A DNA stretch of 14,185 nt, from positions 1 to 14,185 of the forward strand of contig CAKUTY010000021.1 of NCBI GenBank assembly GCA_934692455.1, read 5' to 3'. Position 1 is the stretch's first letter. Every line of letters starts with the position of its first letter. The notes beneath the pieces are model-generated. The model had not been told where the DNA came from. It did no database searches and saw nothing but the letters and a program-made list of their open reading frames with translations. Of the stretch, positions 1 to 6,513 are shown piece by piece. Source of the stretch: an uncultured Erysipelotrichaceae bacterium (lineage in GTDB: Bacteria; Bacillota_I; Bacilli_A; Erysipelotrichales; Erysipelotrichaceae). The translations under genes were made by a program, and so were the position numbers.

Positions 1-269
1 CCCCTATATGGTGCATAAATAATCACATCCGCAATATATATTTCTCTTTCTAAATCTAAGTAATAAGCCACTTCACCCACAAATGTATTCTCATCACAAA
101 TATATCGATAAAAACGCTTATCGTCATTCATCCATCTTTGATACCAAGCATCCCATTTAGACACAGGAAAAGCGATAGTCCCATGATTATAAGACATCGT
201 ATCCTCATCAGACATCATCTTCTCTTTAAACCATAATTCATCTACATTTGGTTTATATAATTCAATCAT
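1..269 (-). CDS. GNAT-family N-acetyltransferase, N-terminal part (cut by the window edge)
   Basis: Reading leftwards from an ATG at 269-267 the frame stays open to the window edge for 89 codons. The protein begins MIELYKPNVDELWF and contains MSYNHGTIAFP, a WxxWYxRW segment, FVGEVAYY and ends at YAPYRG. The last of these matches the start of the acetyl-CoA-binding R-G-x-G-x-G/A loop of the GNAT fold, so the call is acetyltransferase of unknown acceptor. A ribosome-binding site AAAGGGA lies a suitable distance upstream, inside the end of the preceding frame. The start overlaps that frame's stop as ATGA, pointing to former translational coupling. The C-terminal half, with most of the acetyl-CoA site, is outside the window, so intactness cannot be judged. 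Confidence 0.8.
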   Translation of the reverse strand, partial: MIELYKPNVDELWFKEKMMSDEDTMSYNHGTIAFPVSKWDAWYQRWMNDDKRFYRYICDENTFVGEVAYYLDLEREIYIADVIIYAPYR

Positions 270-478
270 TTATTATCCCTTTCTAATATCATCAAACCTG
301 CTTCATACAAATTCCTATACGCCCTATTAGGAAACAAAGATAGATACTTTTTAACTAAAGAAAAATCTATCACCTCTTTTTCTACATAATCATTTAATTT
401 ATTCTTAAATTCATCACCATTTAATTCGCTATATCTATCAATTATACTAGTAGATATAGTAAAAGAGTTTTTATTATT
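266..478 (-). pseudogene. Remnant of a gene upstream of the GNAT gene (5' end missing)
   Basis: A 70-codon frame runs from just after an in-frame TAG (minus strand, 481-479) to a TGA that overlaps the GNAT start. It contains no ATG; only late GTG or TTG codons could start it. The translation has normal-looking, charged composition, for example YVEKEVIDFSLVKKYLSLF and FPNRAYRNLYEAGL, and ends ILERDNK. The ATGA overlap with the downstream gene is typical of a real operon partner, so I read it as the C-terminal end of a gene whose 5' part was lost. I do not recognise the family. It could instead be a small protein with a non-standard start. The break lies about 5 bases from the repeat at 484-519. 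Confidence 0.45.
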
Positions 479-483
479 CTAAA

Positions 484-519
484 TTAGAGCGACAAATGTC
501 ACTCTATATGTCACTCTAA
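484..519. repeat. Compound inverted and direct repeat
   Basis: AGAGCGACA (486-494) is followed after AA by TGTCACTCT (497-505), its reverse complement with one mismatch. TGTCACTCT is then repeated exactly at 509-517 after ATA. The outer arms extend to TTAGAG (484-489) and CTCTAA (514-519). No T-run follows on either strand, so it is not a standard terminator. Its place beside the broken frame suggests a rearrangement scar, an element end or an operator; the sequence alone does not decide. Confidence 0.6.
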
Positions 520-696
520 AAGAAAATTCTGATCTCACCGATAATGAATCATTTGTTTATAATTTGATAAAATATTTACTCCATATTCTTACTTTTTAAA
601 GGATATTACGAAATTATTTAACTAAAAGAAGTAGCGTGATATATTATTTAAAACCATAAAACCAGATTGGTTATTTTAAAAAAACAATGATATAAA

Positions 697-740
697 TTGG
701 AAAAATGTGTGAAATTGTTATTTTTTGGTTGGAAAAATGT
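697..740. repeat. 12-bp direct repeat upstream of the ATPase promoter
   Basis: TTGGAAAAATGT occurs at 697-708 and again at 729-740, 32 bp apart, about three helical turns. The second copy runs into the palindrome AAAAATG T CATTTTT (733-747), which ends 13 bases before the -35 box. The spacing and place suit a regulator-binding site, but AT-rich DNA makes chance repeats more likely. Confidence 0.45.
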
Positions 741-760
741 CATTTTTATCGTAATAATGG

Positions 761-794
761 TTGCGTAAATGTCTCAACCTTTATATACTATACT
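761..794 (+). promoter_or_regulatory. Sigma-70/A-type promoter of the AAA/DUF4143 gene
   Basis: TTGCGT (761-766) and TATACT (784-789) are separated by exactly 17 bases; a second, overlapping TATACT lies at 789-794. A ribosome-binding site AAAGGTG (805-811) follows, 7 bases before the ATG at 819. This gives a leader of about 20 to 25 bases. Confidence 0.65.
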
Positions 795-818
795 TAGAAT
801 AATGAAAGGTGTGAGATC

Positions 819-2171
819 ATGTTAAAAAGAAAAATAGAAAGTTCAATTATTTCTTGGATAAAAAACGACAAAAAAGCCTTACTAATTGACGGAGCAAGAC
901 AAGTAGGTAAAACTTTTGTTATCCGAAAAGTTTTGCAAGAATTAGAATGTGATTATATAGAATTTAATCTTATTCAATCTCCAGAACTTGTACCATTATT
1001 GACAAATTCTCAATCGGTTGATGATATGGTTACTAACCTCTCTTTATTTACGGACAAACCGTTTATTAAAGGTAAAACATTTATTTTCATTGATGAAATT
1101 CAGGAATTTAAAGAAATAGCTACGAAAGTCAAATTTTGGGTCGATGAAGGTTCTTATCGATATGTGTTTAGTGGTTCTCTATTAGGCGTCGAATTAAAAA
1201 ATATCACTTCTGCCCCAGTAGGTTATTTAAAAACATTAACCATGTATCCTATGAATTTTGAAGAATTTCTTCAATTATACAATTTTACAGACTCACTAAA
1301 AGAATCATTATATAAATCTTTCAATGATAGAACTCCAGTTAATGAAGCTGTTCATAATCGTATGATGAAAATATTCAATACATATTTATGCGTAGGCGGT
1401 ATGCCTAGCGCTGTGCAAAAATTTAGTGATACTAAAAATCTTGAGTTGACAATGTCAGAACATCTAGATATAGTTACTCAGTATAAAAAGGATTTTACTA
1501 AATATGAAACTGAACAAAAACATATTTATTTAACAAGAATTTATGATTTGATACCTGCCGAGTTAAATAAGCCTAACAAAAGATTTATTTTTGCAGATAT
1601 GAAGAAAGGTCTTCGCTATGAAAAAAGTTCAGAAGATTTTTTATGGCTATCTAACGCAGGAGTTGCACTACCAATATACAATGTATGCGAGCCTATGATT
1701 CCTCTTAAGATTAATGAAAATAGCAGCCTATTTAAGTTCTTTTTATCAGATGTCGGAATGCTTACTACGCTATATGGAAAAGCATGTAAAATGCAATTAT
1801 TAGCTGACAATCCAAACATAAACTTTGGAGCTATCTATGAAAATGTTGTAGCCCAAGAATTAAAAAATCAAGGTTTCGCTCTATACTATTACAACACCAA
1901 ACGTTTTGGAGAATTAGATTTCATTATTGAATACAATGGAAAAGTACTTCCTATTGAAATTAAGAGTGGAAAAGACTATAAGCGTCATTGCGCACTTAAA
2001 AATATTATGGAAGTATCAAATTACTCTATAAACGAAGCCTTCATCTTTACGAATTACAATATCGAAGTCAATAATAATTATATTTATTATCCTATTTACA
2101 TGTTAATGTTCTTAAACAACATTGACGTAGTACTTCCCTCTATTGATATTCCTGATTTATCCCATTTTTAA
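819..2171 (+). CDS. AAA_14 / DUF4143 family ATPase
   Basis: 450 residues, the usual size for this family. The N-terminal AAA domain has Walker A GARQVGKT (25-32), Walker B FIFIDE (88-93), the sensor-like segment YVFSGSLLG (115-123) and SAPVGYLKTLTMYPMNFEEF (131-150), family hallmarks. The C-terminal DUF4143 region has a PD-(D/E)xK-type arrangement: E340, D367 (GELDF) and E380-x-K382 (IEIKSG). Family members are common, often multicopy accessory genes in bacteria and archaea; their cellular role is poorly known, so nuclease activity is only suggested by the fold. It is alone on its strand between minus-strand genes, with its own promoter and terminator. This, and the broken gene upstream, suggests acquisition. 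No frameshift or missing core motif is seen. Confidence 0.9.
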   Translation: MLKRKIESSIISWIKNDKKALLIDGARQVGKTFVIRKVLQELECDYIEFNLIQSPELVPLLTNSQSVDDMVTNLSLFTDKPFIKGKTFIFIDEIQEFKEIATKVKFWVDEGSYRYVFSGSLLGVELKNITSAPVGYLKTLTMYPMNFEEFLQLYNFTDSLKESLYKSFNDRTPVNEAVHNRMMKIFNTYLCVGGMPSAVQKFSDTKNLELTMSEHLDIVTQYKKDFTKYETEQKHIYLTRIYDLIPAELNKPNKRFIFADMKKGLRYEKSSEDFLWLSNAGVALPIYNVCEPMIPLKINENSSLFKFFLSDVGMLTTLYGKACKMQLLADNPNINFGAIYENVVAQELKNQGFALYYYNTKRFGELDFIIEYNGKVLPIEIKSGKDYKRHCALKNIMEVSNYSINEAFIFTNYNIEVNNNYIYYPIYMLMFLNNIDVVLPSIDIPDLSHF

Positions 2172-2187
2172 ATAATTCTTATGAAAG

Positions 2188-2213
2188 ATATGATTAAATA
2201 ATCATATTTTTTT
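2188..2213 (+). terminator. Rho-independent terminator after the ATPase gene
   Basis: ATATGATTA (2188-2196) and TAATCATAT (2199-2207) form a 9-bp perfect stem, closed by a 2-base AA or, more realistically, a slightly larger loop, followed by six T (2208-2213). It starts 16 bases after the stop. The stem is AT-rich, so it may be weak. Confidence 0.65.
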
Positions 2214-2237
2214 ACTATTTATCTCAAATGAAATTAC

Positions 2238-2284
2238 AAAAAGAAAAAGAAGCATCTAAAGTTCTTAAGAACTTCAAACACTTC
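2238..2284 (-). terminator. Rho-independent terminator after rpsI
   Basis: Read on the minus strand, a 16-base perfect palindrome AAGTTCTTAAGAACTT (2274-2259) sits inside outer arms GAAG (2284-2281) and CTTC (2252-2249). It is followed by TTTTTCTTTTT (2248-2238). It lies 24 bases downstream of the rpsI stop and ends the ribosomal operon, facing the ATPase terminator. Confidence 0.8.
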
Positions 2285-2308
2285 TTTGTAATCTCTTGTG
2301 TCAATAAA

Positions 2309-2713
2309 TTAACGCTTAGAGAATTGTGGAGCACGTCTAGCGCCCTTTAATCCATACTTCTTACGTTCCTTAGCACGAGAATCACGAGTTAAGAATCCTG
2401 CAGACTTTAATACTGGTCTGTAATCTTCACCAACTTCAAGTAATGCTCTAGCGATACCATGACGCATAGCACCAGCTTGACCAGTTAAACCACCGCCATA
2501 AACATTAATGTTTACGTCGAATTGACCCTCAGTGTTAGTAATAACAAGAGGTGATTTAACAACCATTCTCAAAACTTCTTGAGGAAGATATTGATCTAGA
2601 GTCTTTCCATTAACAGTAATAACACCAGTACCTGCTGTCATATAAACACGAGCTACTGATGACTTACGTCTACCTGTACCTAGGTAATTTACATTGTTCT
2701 TTTTCTTTGCCAT
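2309..2713 (-). CDS. rpsI: 30S ribosomal protein S9
   Basis: 134 residues, full length for a bacterial uS9. YLGTGRRKSSVARVYM near the N-terminus, VYGGGLTGQAGAMRHGIARAL in the middle and the basic tail ending RRAPQFSKR are family signatures; the tail reaches into the decoding centre near P-site tRNA. The start follows an AAGGAG ribosome-binding site that begins right after the rplM stop, 11 bases upstream, so the two genes form the conserved rplM-rpsI pair. Transcription comes from the promoter ahead of rplM and ends at the hairpin at 2238-2284. The N-terminal MAKKKNNVN is a slight extension over some homologues and fits the position of the ribosome-binding site. Confidence 0.98.
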   Translation of the reverse strand: MAKKKNNVNYLGTGRRKSSVARVYMTAGTGVITVNGKTLDQYLPQEVLRMVVKSPLVITNTEGQFDVNINVYGGGLTGQAGAMRHGIARALLEVGEDYRPVLKSAGFLTRDSRAKERKKYGLKGARRAPQFSKR

Positions 2714-2724
2714 TAGTATACTCC

Positions 2725-3153
2725 TTACTTAAGCTCCATAGGCTTTTGTGCAGCATGAGGGTGGTTAGCACCTTCATAAACAAACAAATGAGTTCTCATA
2801 CGATCACCCAACTTGTTATGTGGAAGCATACCTTGAATAGCATGTTCAACAAGCTCTACTGGATATTCTCTCTTCATTAAACCAATACTTCTACTCTTTA
2901 AGCCACCTGGGAACATTGTGTGGTGATAGTAGATCTTCTTCTCTTCTTGGTCGCCACTGTAGACAACCTTGTCAGCATTGATTACGATTGCGTAATCGCC
3001 GCAATCAACATTTGGTGTGTAAGTTGGCTTATGCTTTCCTCTTAATACAGCAGCAACCTTAGTTGCAAGTCTACCAAGAGTTTGGCCTTCTGCATCTATT
3101 ACATACCATTCTTTTTTGACTTCTTCAGCTTTTAGCATTGTAGTCTGACGCAT
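2725..3153 (-). CDS. rplM: 50S ribosomal protein L13
   Basis: 142 residues, normal for uL13, an early-assembling 23S rRNA-binding protein. Signatures are WYVIDAEGQTLGRLAT, LRGKHKPTYTPNVDCGDYAIVINA, HHTMFPGGLKSRS, IQGMLPHNKLGDRM and HPHAAQKP. The start MRQTTM matches the usual MRTT-type beginning of Bacillota L13. The ribosome-binding site AGAAGG lies 11 bases ahead, a little far but acceptable. The gene heads a two-gene operon with rpsI and has a strong promoter with a probable L13 leader hairpin, which implies autoregulation by free L13 in other Bacillota. Nothing unusual is seen. Confidence 0.98.
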   Translation of the reverse strand: MRQTTMLKAEEVKKEWYVIDAEGQTLGRLATKVAAVLRGKHKPTYTPNVDCGDYAIVINADKVVYSGDQEEKKIYYHHTMFPGGLKSRSIGLMKREYPVELVEHAIQGMLPHNKLGDRMRTHLFVYEGANHPHAAQKPMELK

Positions 3154-3207
3154 ATCTTTTTTTACCTTCTTTCTTGTCTTACCGGGACAGGAAGCATTTT
3201 ATGCCCC
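3154..3207 (-). ncRNA. Probable L13 leader (ribosomal protein autoregulatory 5' UTR)
   Basis: The predicted rplM transcript begins within or next to a GGGG (3207-3204). This is followed by the small hairpin GCAT-AAA-ATGC (3204-3194), then TTCCTG and TCCC (down to 3184), which can pair with the opening GGG. A short leader of about 50 bases with this nested stem just before rplM fits the L13 leader family of Bacillota. The family call is from memory of the motif and its place, not a covariance search. Confidence 0.5.
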
Positions 3208-3210
3208 ATT

Positions 3211-3239
3211 ATTATAAGAAAGCTAACTATATTTTTCAA
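3211..3239 (-). promoter_or_regulatory. Strong sigma-A promoter of rplM-rpsI
   Basis: On the minus strand TTGAAA (3239-3234), a 17-base spacer and a perfect TATAAT (3216-3211). The predicted transcription start near 3205 falls at the opening GGGG of the leader hairpin. It lies within 12 to 40 bases of the end of the CBS gene, where I find no clear terminator, so read-through from the wall operon is possible. Confidence 0.85.
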
Positions 3240-3251
3240 TAAAGAAAGCCC

Positions 3252-3674
3252 TTATTTTCCCTCTTTTTCATCAATTTTCTTGATTAAATACTGCATAACT
3301 GACTTTCTAGTCACAATACCCATCAAAATATCACGATCATCCACTATAGGAACATAGTTTTGAATCACAATCAAATTCTCTAATTCCCTCATAGTAGTAT
3401 CAATCTTCATAGCCGGAATATAATTAGGTCTAATCACATCCGCCACATACTTTTCTTCTAAATCCTTGATACAAACGCTCTCTTCACCGATGACGTTATA
3501 CAACAAATCACCCTCCGCAATTGAACCAGCATAGACACCAGTCTTAGAATCAAGAACTGGTATTACAGTATAACGATGAACCCTCATCTTCTCAATTGCC
3601 TGTCTTAAAGTCATATCATGATCAAGGTAACATACCTGATTCTTTGGTGTTAATAAAGTTAAAATATTATCCAC
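3252..3674 (-). CDS. CBS-pair domain protein
   Basis: 140 residues made of two CBS motifs and little else. CBS1 covers about 8-75 (DMTLRQAIEKMRVHRYTVIPVL, then YAGSIAEGDLLY) and CBS2 about 78-135 (IDTTMRELENL, QNYVPIVDDRDILMGIVTRKSV). CBS pairs bind adenine nucleotides such as AMP, ATP or cyclic-di-AMP and act as sensors. The size and single-pair layout resemble the cyclic-di-AMP-binding DarB/CbpB proteins, but also many generic CBS proteins, so the ligand is undetermined. The start is a GTG overlapping the end of the S41 gene by 8 bases, so it is translationally coupled as the last gene of the ftsE operon. An ATG start is not available nearby. No transmembrane segment or effector domain is seen. 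Confidence 0.88.
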   Translation of the reverse strand: MDNILTLLTPKNQVCYLDHDMTLRQAIEKMRVHRYTVIPVLDSKTGVYAGSIAEGDLLYNVIGEESVCIKDLEEKYVADVIRPNYIPAMKIDTTMRELENLIVIQNYVPIVDDRDILMGIVTRKSVMQYLIKKIDEKEGK

Positions 3675-5169
3675 CCAATAATTCCCTACCTTTCATTAAC
3701 TGAACATCCTTACTTAAATCTAAACTCTTAGTCTCAATAACCTTAGATATAATAGCTACATAAGTATCTCTGTCTAACGCCCCGTCAGATTCGAGCCCGT
3801 CAGATTCGAGCCCGTCAGATTCGAGCCCATTATCCTCCTTAAACTCAATCAACGCATCCCTAGTACTATAATCAAAATAACCATCAAAACGTTCTATATC
3901 ATAACCTAAATAATCTAGAGCATATTGCACAATATTGGTATAAGTAGAAACTGAATCATATTTATAAGACTCGCCATCAAAATTAACACCAGTAAAACTT
4001 AAAGCCTTATGATTTTCAATCTCCACATCAGGTGTAATACCCTCACCATTAATGGAAGTACCATTAGGACTTGTCCAATAAGCTACTGTAAGTTTAATAG
4101 AACTACCATCACTAATATTAAACTTAGACTGCATAACACCCTTACCATAAGTCTTAGTACCCACAATAGTCACATTATCCAATCCTTCTTTTAAAGCCAT
4201 TGTCAACACTTCAGAAGCACTAGCGGTATAGTTATTAGTTAAAATCACAAAATCCTTAAAATTATCATAGTATGCATTAGAAATTGTATAATCCGTATCC
4301 TTCTTCTTAGAAGTATAGTTCTTATGCATAACTACCTTATCCTTACCCAAGAATAAACCCGCAATCTCCTGTACTGCCGTTTCATAACCACCAGTATTAT
4401 CCCTTAGGTCTATAATAATCTTTGAACAATCCTTATACTCATTCAAATATTCGATGCATTCATTACCACTATTAACCCCAAAAGACATAAGTTCTAAATA
4501 AACAGTATCATCATCAAGTTTTCTTGCATAAACAGTCTGCTCAAAACTTCCTCTTACTGCAGTTATATCAATAAGCTCACCATCTCTTTTAACAGTAAAC
4601 TCAACTACCGTGCCCTCTTCTCCTAGAACCAAAGACTTAACCTCATCACTAGTCTTACCCTCTAGTTCAGTTCCATTAACAGACACAAGAATATCACCTG
4701 CCTTAAAGCCAGCCATATCAGCAGGAGAATTCTTATAAACCCTAGTTATCACAAAAGAACCAGGCACATAAGTAACCCCAATGCCCACATAAGACATGTT
4801 AATTTGATTATTATAATAGTCTGATGCTTCAACACTAGACATATACATCGTATAAGGATCATCACTAAAAGTAGTCATACCCAAATAAGCTTGATTATCT
4901 AACAACTTATCCAAGTCATCATAATCATCCCTATACAACCAATTATTCTTAATAATCTTCTTTATCTCATCAGACTTTGAATAAGCCTCGTTTTGTTTAT
5001 TAGTTAGTAATTCATTAGCTAAAACACCAAGCGCAATACCAACCACAAACAAGACAACACAAAGAATAATCAACGCCTTACGTTGCTTCTTTTGTTTCTC
5101 AACAAGAATTCGCTCTTCTCCCAAAGGCTCCTTCTTCAATTTAATTCTAACTGTATTCTCTTTTTCCAT
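3667..5169 (-). CDS. S41-family carboxy-terminal processing protease (membrane-anchored, PDZ, peptidoglycan-binding tail)
   Basis: 500 residues. A basic cytoplasmic segment (1-31) leads to one membrane helix (about 32-52), so the rest is outside the cell. A PDZ domain (about 125-205, MSYVGIGVTYVPG to ITAVRG) precedes the S41 core with its Ser-Lys dyad: S317 in TASASE, K343 in TYGKGVMQ and the assisting Q347. SPNGTSINGEGITPDVEIE (367-385) is also typical. The C-terminus (about 412-480, YALDYLGYDI, FDGYFDYSTRDALIEFKEDNG) is a peptidoglycan_binding_1-type domain, as in CtpA/CtpB-type proteases. GLESD is repeated three times in it (448-462). The gene starts 6 bases after the M23 hydrolase stop, in the ftsEX operon. 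It may trim wall hydrolases or their regulators; the substrate is inferred, the enzyme class is firm. Confidence 0.94.
   Translation of the reverse strand: MEKENTVRIKLKKEPLGEERILVEKQKKQRKALIILCVVLFVVGIALGVLANELLTNKQNEAYSKSDEIKKIIKNNWLYRDDYDDLDKLLDNQAYLGMTTFSDDPYTMYMSSVEASDYYNNQINMSYVGIGVTYVPGSFVITRVYKNSPADMAGFKAGDILVSVNGTELEGKTSDEVKSLVLGEEGTVVEFTVKRDGELIDITAVRGSFEQTVYARKLDDDTVYLELMSFGVNSGNECIEYLNEYKDCSKIIIDLRDNTGGYETAVQEIAGLFLGKDKVVMHKNYTSKKKDTDYTISNAYYDNFKDFVILTNNYTASASEVLTMALKEGLDNVTIVGTKTYGKGVMQSKFNISDGSSIKLTVAYWTSPNGTSINGEGITPDVEIENHKALSFTGVNFDGESYKYDSVSTYTNIVQYALDYLGYDIERFDGYFDYSTRDALIEFKEDNGLESDGLESDGLESDGALDRDTYVAIISKVIETKSLDLSKDVQLMKGRELLGG
3784..3828. repeat. Three perfect copies of a 15-bp tandem repeat inside the S41 gene
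   Basis: GTCAGATTCGAGCCC occurs at 3784-3798, 3799-3813 and 3814-3828 without any mismatch. It codes for GLESD three times, within the turn between the helices of the peptidoglycan-binding domain. Being a multiple of three, changes in copy number alter length but not frame. Perfect identity indicates a recent, slippage-prone expansion. Confidence 0.95.
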
Positions 5170-5175
5170 AATTCA

Positions 5176-6513
5176 TCAAGGCAAATAATTTGCGCCATTC
5201 AAACGACAAGGTGCACTACCTTTTCTTTCACATATAGTATTTAAACCTGCGCCACCCCAACCACAATTGAACGACTTAGAATAGCTACCATTATTAAGCA
5301 TATCAATATAAGTAGCCAAATCACTATTATCTCCATCACCCAGCAAGAACATCTCAATATGACAATGCGGACCAGTAGAATTACCAGAACTACCAGCCAT
5401 AGCCAATTGAGTACCCTTTGTCACAACACCAGTTCCAATCAAAGAACCGCTATATAAATGAGAGAAAGTAAGTGCATAAACCTTACCATTAACACTACAT
5501 AAGAAATAAATTTGGTTACCACCATATGAGACACCACCACCGGCACCACCACACGAATTGCCCAAATAACCCCAAGTAGGACAATTATCATCAGAAATAA
5601 CCACAACACCATCAGCAGGTGCCACAATTCTTGAGCCAACACTAACCGCATAATCCACGCCCAAGTGAACACCACCGCCAAAGCTTGCAGGATAGTATGG
5701 GAAATTAGCTGAAATACTAGAACCAGGTACTGGCGATATAAAACCACTCTGTGGATCTAATTGATTAAGTTCATCTAAACTCAACTTAATATTCGCAATT
5801 AACTTAGTCTGCTCATCCAATTGGTTTTGATACTCCGCAATAATATCACTAGCCTCATTATAAGCAATCATAGCCTGTTGATTCTTATACTCAGCCTCAT
5901 TAGACTTAATCTGTAAATCAGTCATCTTATTATCTAAGTCTTGCTTAGAAACATCAAGCTCAGCCTTCTCCTTATTCAAAGACTCAATCACATCCTCTAA
6001 TTCCTTACGATCCTGTTGTTCCTTGGCATTAATTGCCTCAATACCGTATAGTCTTCTTACCATATCCGCAAAACCATTAGAACCCAACAAGAAATCTAAA
6101 AGAGGCGAAAAATGCATTGTACCCTGTGACAAAGCCATACGAGACAATACTCTATTATTTAATTCAGAAACAAGCTTCTCTTTCTCTTCAATACTCTTTG
6201 TAAGCTCATCAATCTTAACAGTCAACTCTTCAATCTGAGGCTTTAACTCTGCAATCTGCTCACCCAAAGCCTCAGCTTCCTTAGCCCACTTAGAAGCTAA
6301 AGCCCAATACTCCTGCTGATTACTCTTGGCATTATCAATCTCATTTTGAAGACACTGTTGCTTCTTCTTTGCGTTATTAAGCTTACAAGTCTTATCATTA
6401 TCGTCACAATCTGAATAATCACAATCCCCTGCCATAACAGTAACTGTCTTGTAATTAATAGTGCATAAGACCATACAAAAAACTAAACACAAAGAGAATA
6501 TATTCTTTCTCAT
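5176..6513 (-). CDS. Secreted coiled-coil M23 (LytM) peptidoglycan hydrolase, PcsB/CwlO/EnvC-like partner of FtsEX
   Basis: 445 residues. A signal peptide (1-28, RKNIFSLCLVFCMVL core) is followed by a long coiled coil (about 45-250) that includes the PcsB-like segment LSQGTMHFSPLLDFLLGS and FADMVRRL. A LytM/M23 domain (about 275-395) has all expected residues: H283 and D287 (GVHLGVDYA), H352 (SHLYSG) and H383/H385 (GPHCHIE), so a zinc-dependent endopeptidase. The start at 6513 was chosen because AGGAG lies 7 bases ahead and the ATG overlaps the ftsX stop as ATGA; the frame is open further upstream but inside ftsX. In related systems FtsEX holds such coiled-coil proteins at the septum and activates hydrolysis. 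Oddity: eleven cysteines in the mature protein, four of them in residues 31-54 and three in the tail (417-436). Confidence 0.92.
   Translation of the reverse strand: MRKNIFSLCLVFCMVLCTINYKTVTVMAGDCDYSDCDDNDKTCKLNNAKKKQQCLQNEIDNAKSNQQEYWALASKWAKEAEALGEQIAELKPQIEELTVKIDELTKSIEEKEKLVSELNNRVLSRMALSQGTMHFSPLLDFLLGSNGFADMVRRLYGIEAINAKEQQDRKELEDVIESLNKEKAELDVSKQDLDNKMTDLQIKSNEAEYKNQQAMIAYNEASDIIAEYQNQLDEQTKLIANIKLSLDELNQLDPQSGFISPVPGSSISANFPYYPASFGGGVHLGVDYAVSVGSRIVAPADGVVVISDDNCPTWGYLGNSCGGAGGGVSYGGNQIYFLCSVNGKVYALTFSHLYSGSLIGTGVVTKGTQLAMAGSSGNSTGPHCHIEMFLLGDGDNSDLATYIDMLNNGSYSKSFNCGWGGAGLNTICERKGSAPCRLNGANYLP

Larger units (their letters stand above)
479..818. other. Gene-free AT-rich region between the remnant and the ATPase gene
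   Basis: No open frame with a credible start or ribosome-binding site is seen on either strand here. It holds the compound repeat at 484-519, the direct repeat at 697-740, a 7-1-7 perfect palindrome (AAAAATG T CATTTTT, 733-747) and the promoter of the plus-strand ATPase gene. The stretch 520-690 is AT-rich and I see no further structure in it. Confidence 0.6.

Noticed and set aside
819..2171. ATPase as part of a transposon or defence island
   Set aside because: No transposase, terminal repeats or second defence gene are seen in the window; only the isolated position supports transfer.
2659..2880. Plus-strand frame across rpsI and rplM
   Set aside because: It is antisense to two ribosomal protein genes and its translation has no recognisable features.
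3240..3290. Terminator at the end of the CBS gene
   Set aside because: Only weak 5-bp pairing is possible and no clear T-run follows, so none is called; read-through into rplM is possible.
3784..3828. Tandem repeat as a CRISPR-like array
   Set aside because: Units are 15 bp with no spacers and are in frame within an intact gene.
5439..5747. 102-codon minus-strand frame inside the M23 hydrolase gene
   Set aside because: It overlaps a strongly supported gene in another frame; its hydrophobic translation is a shadow of the coding sequence and it has no ribosome-binding site of its own.
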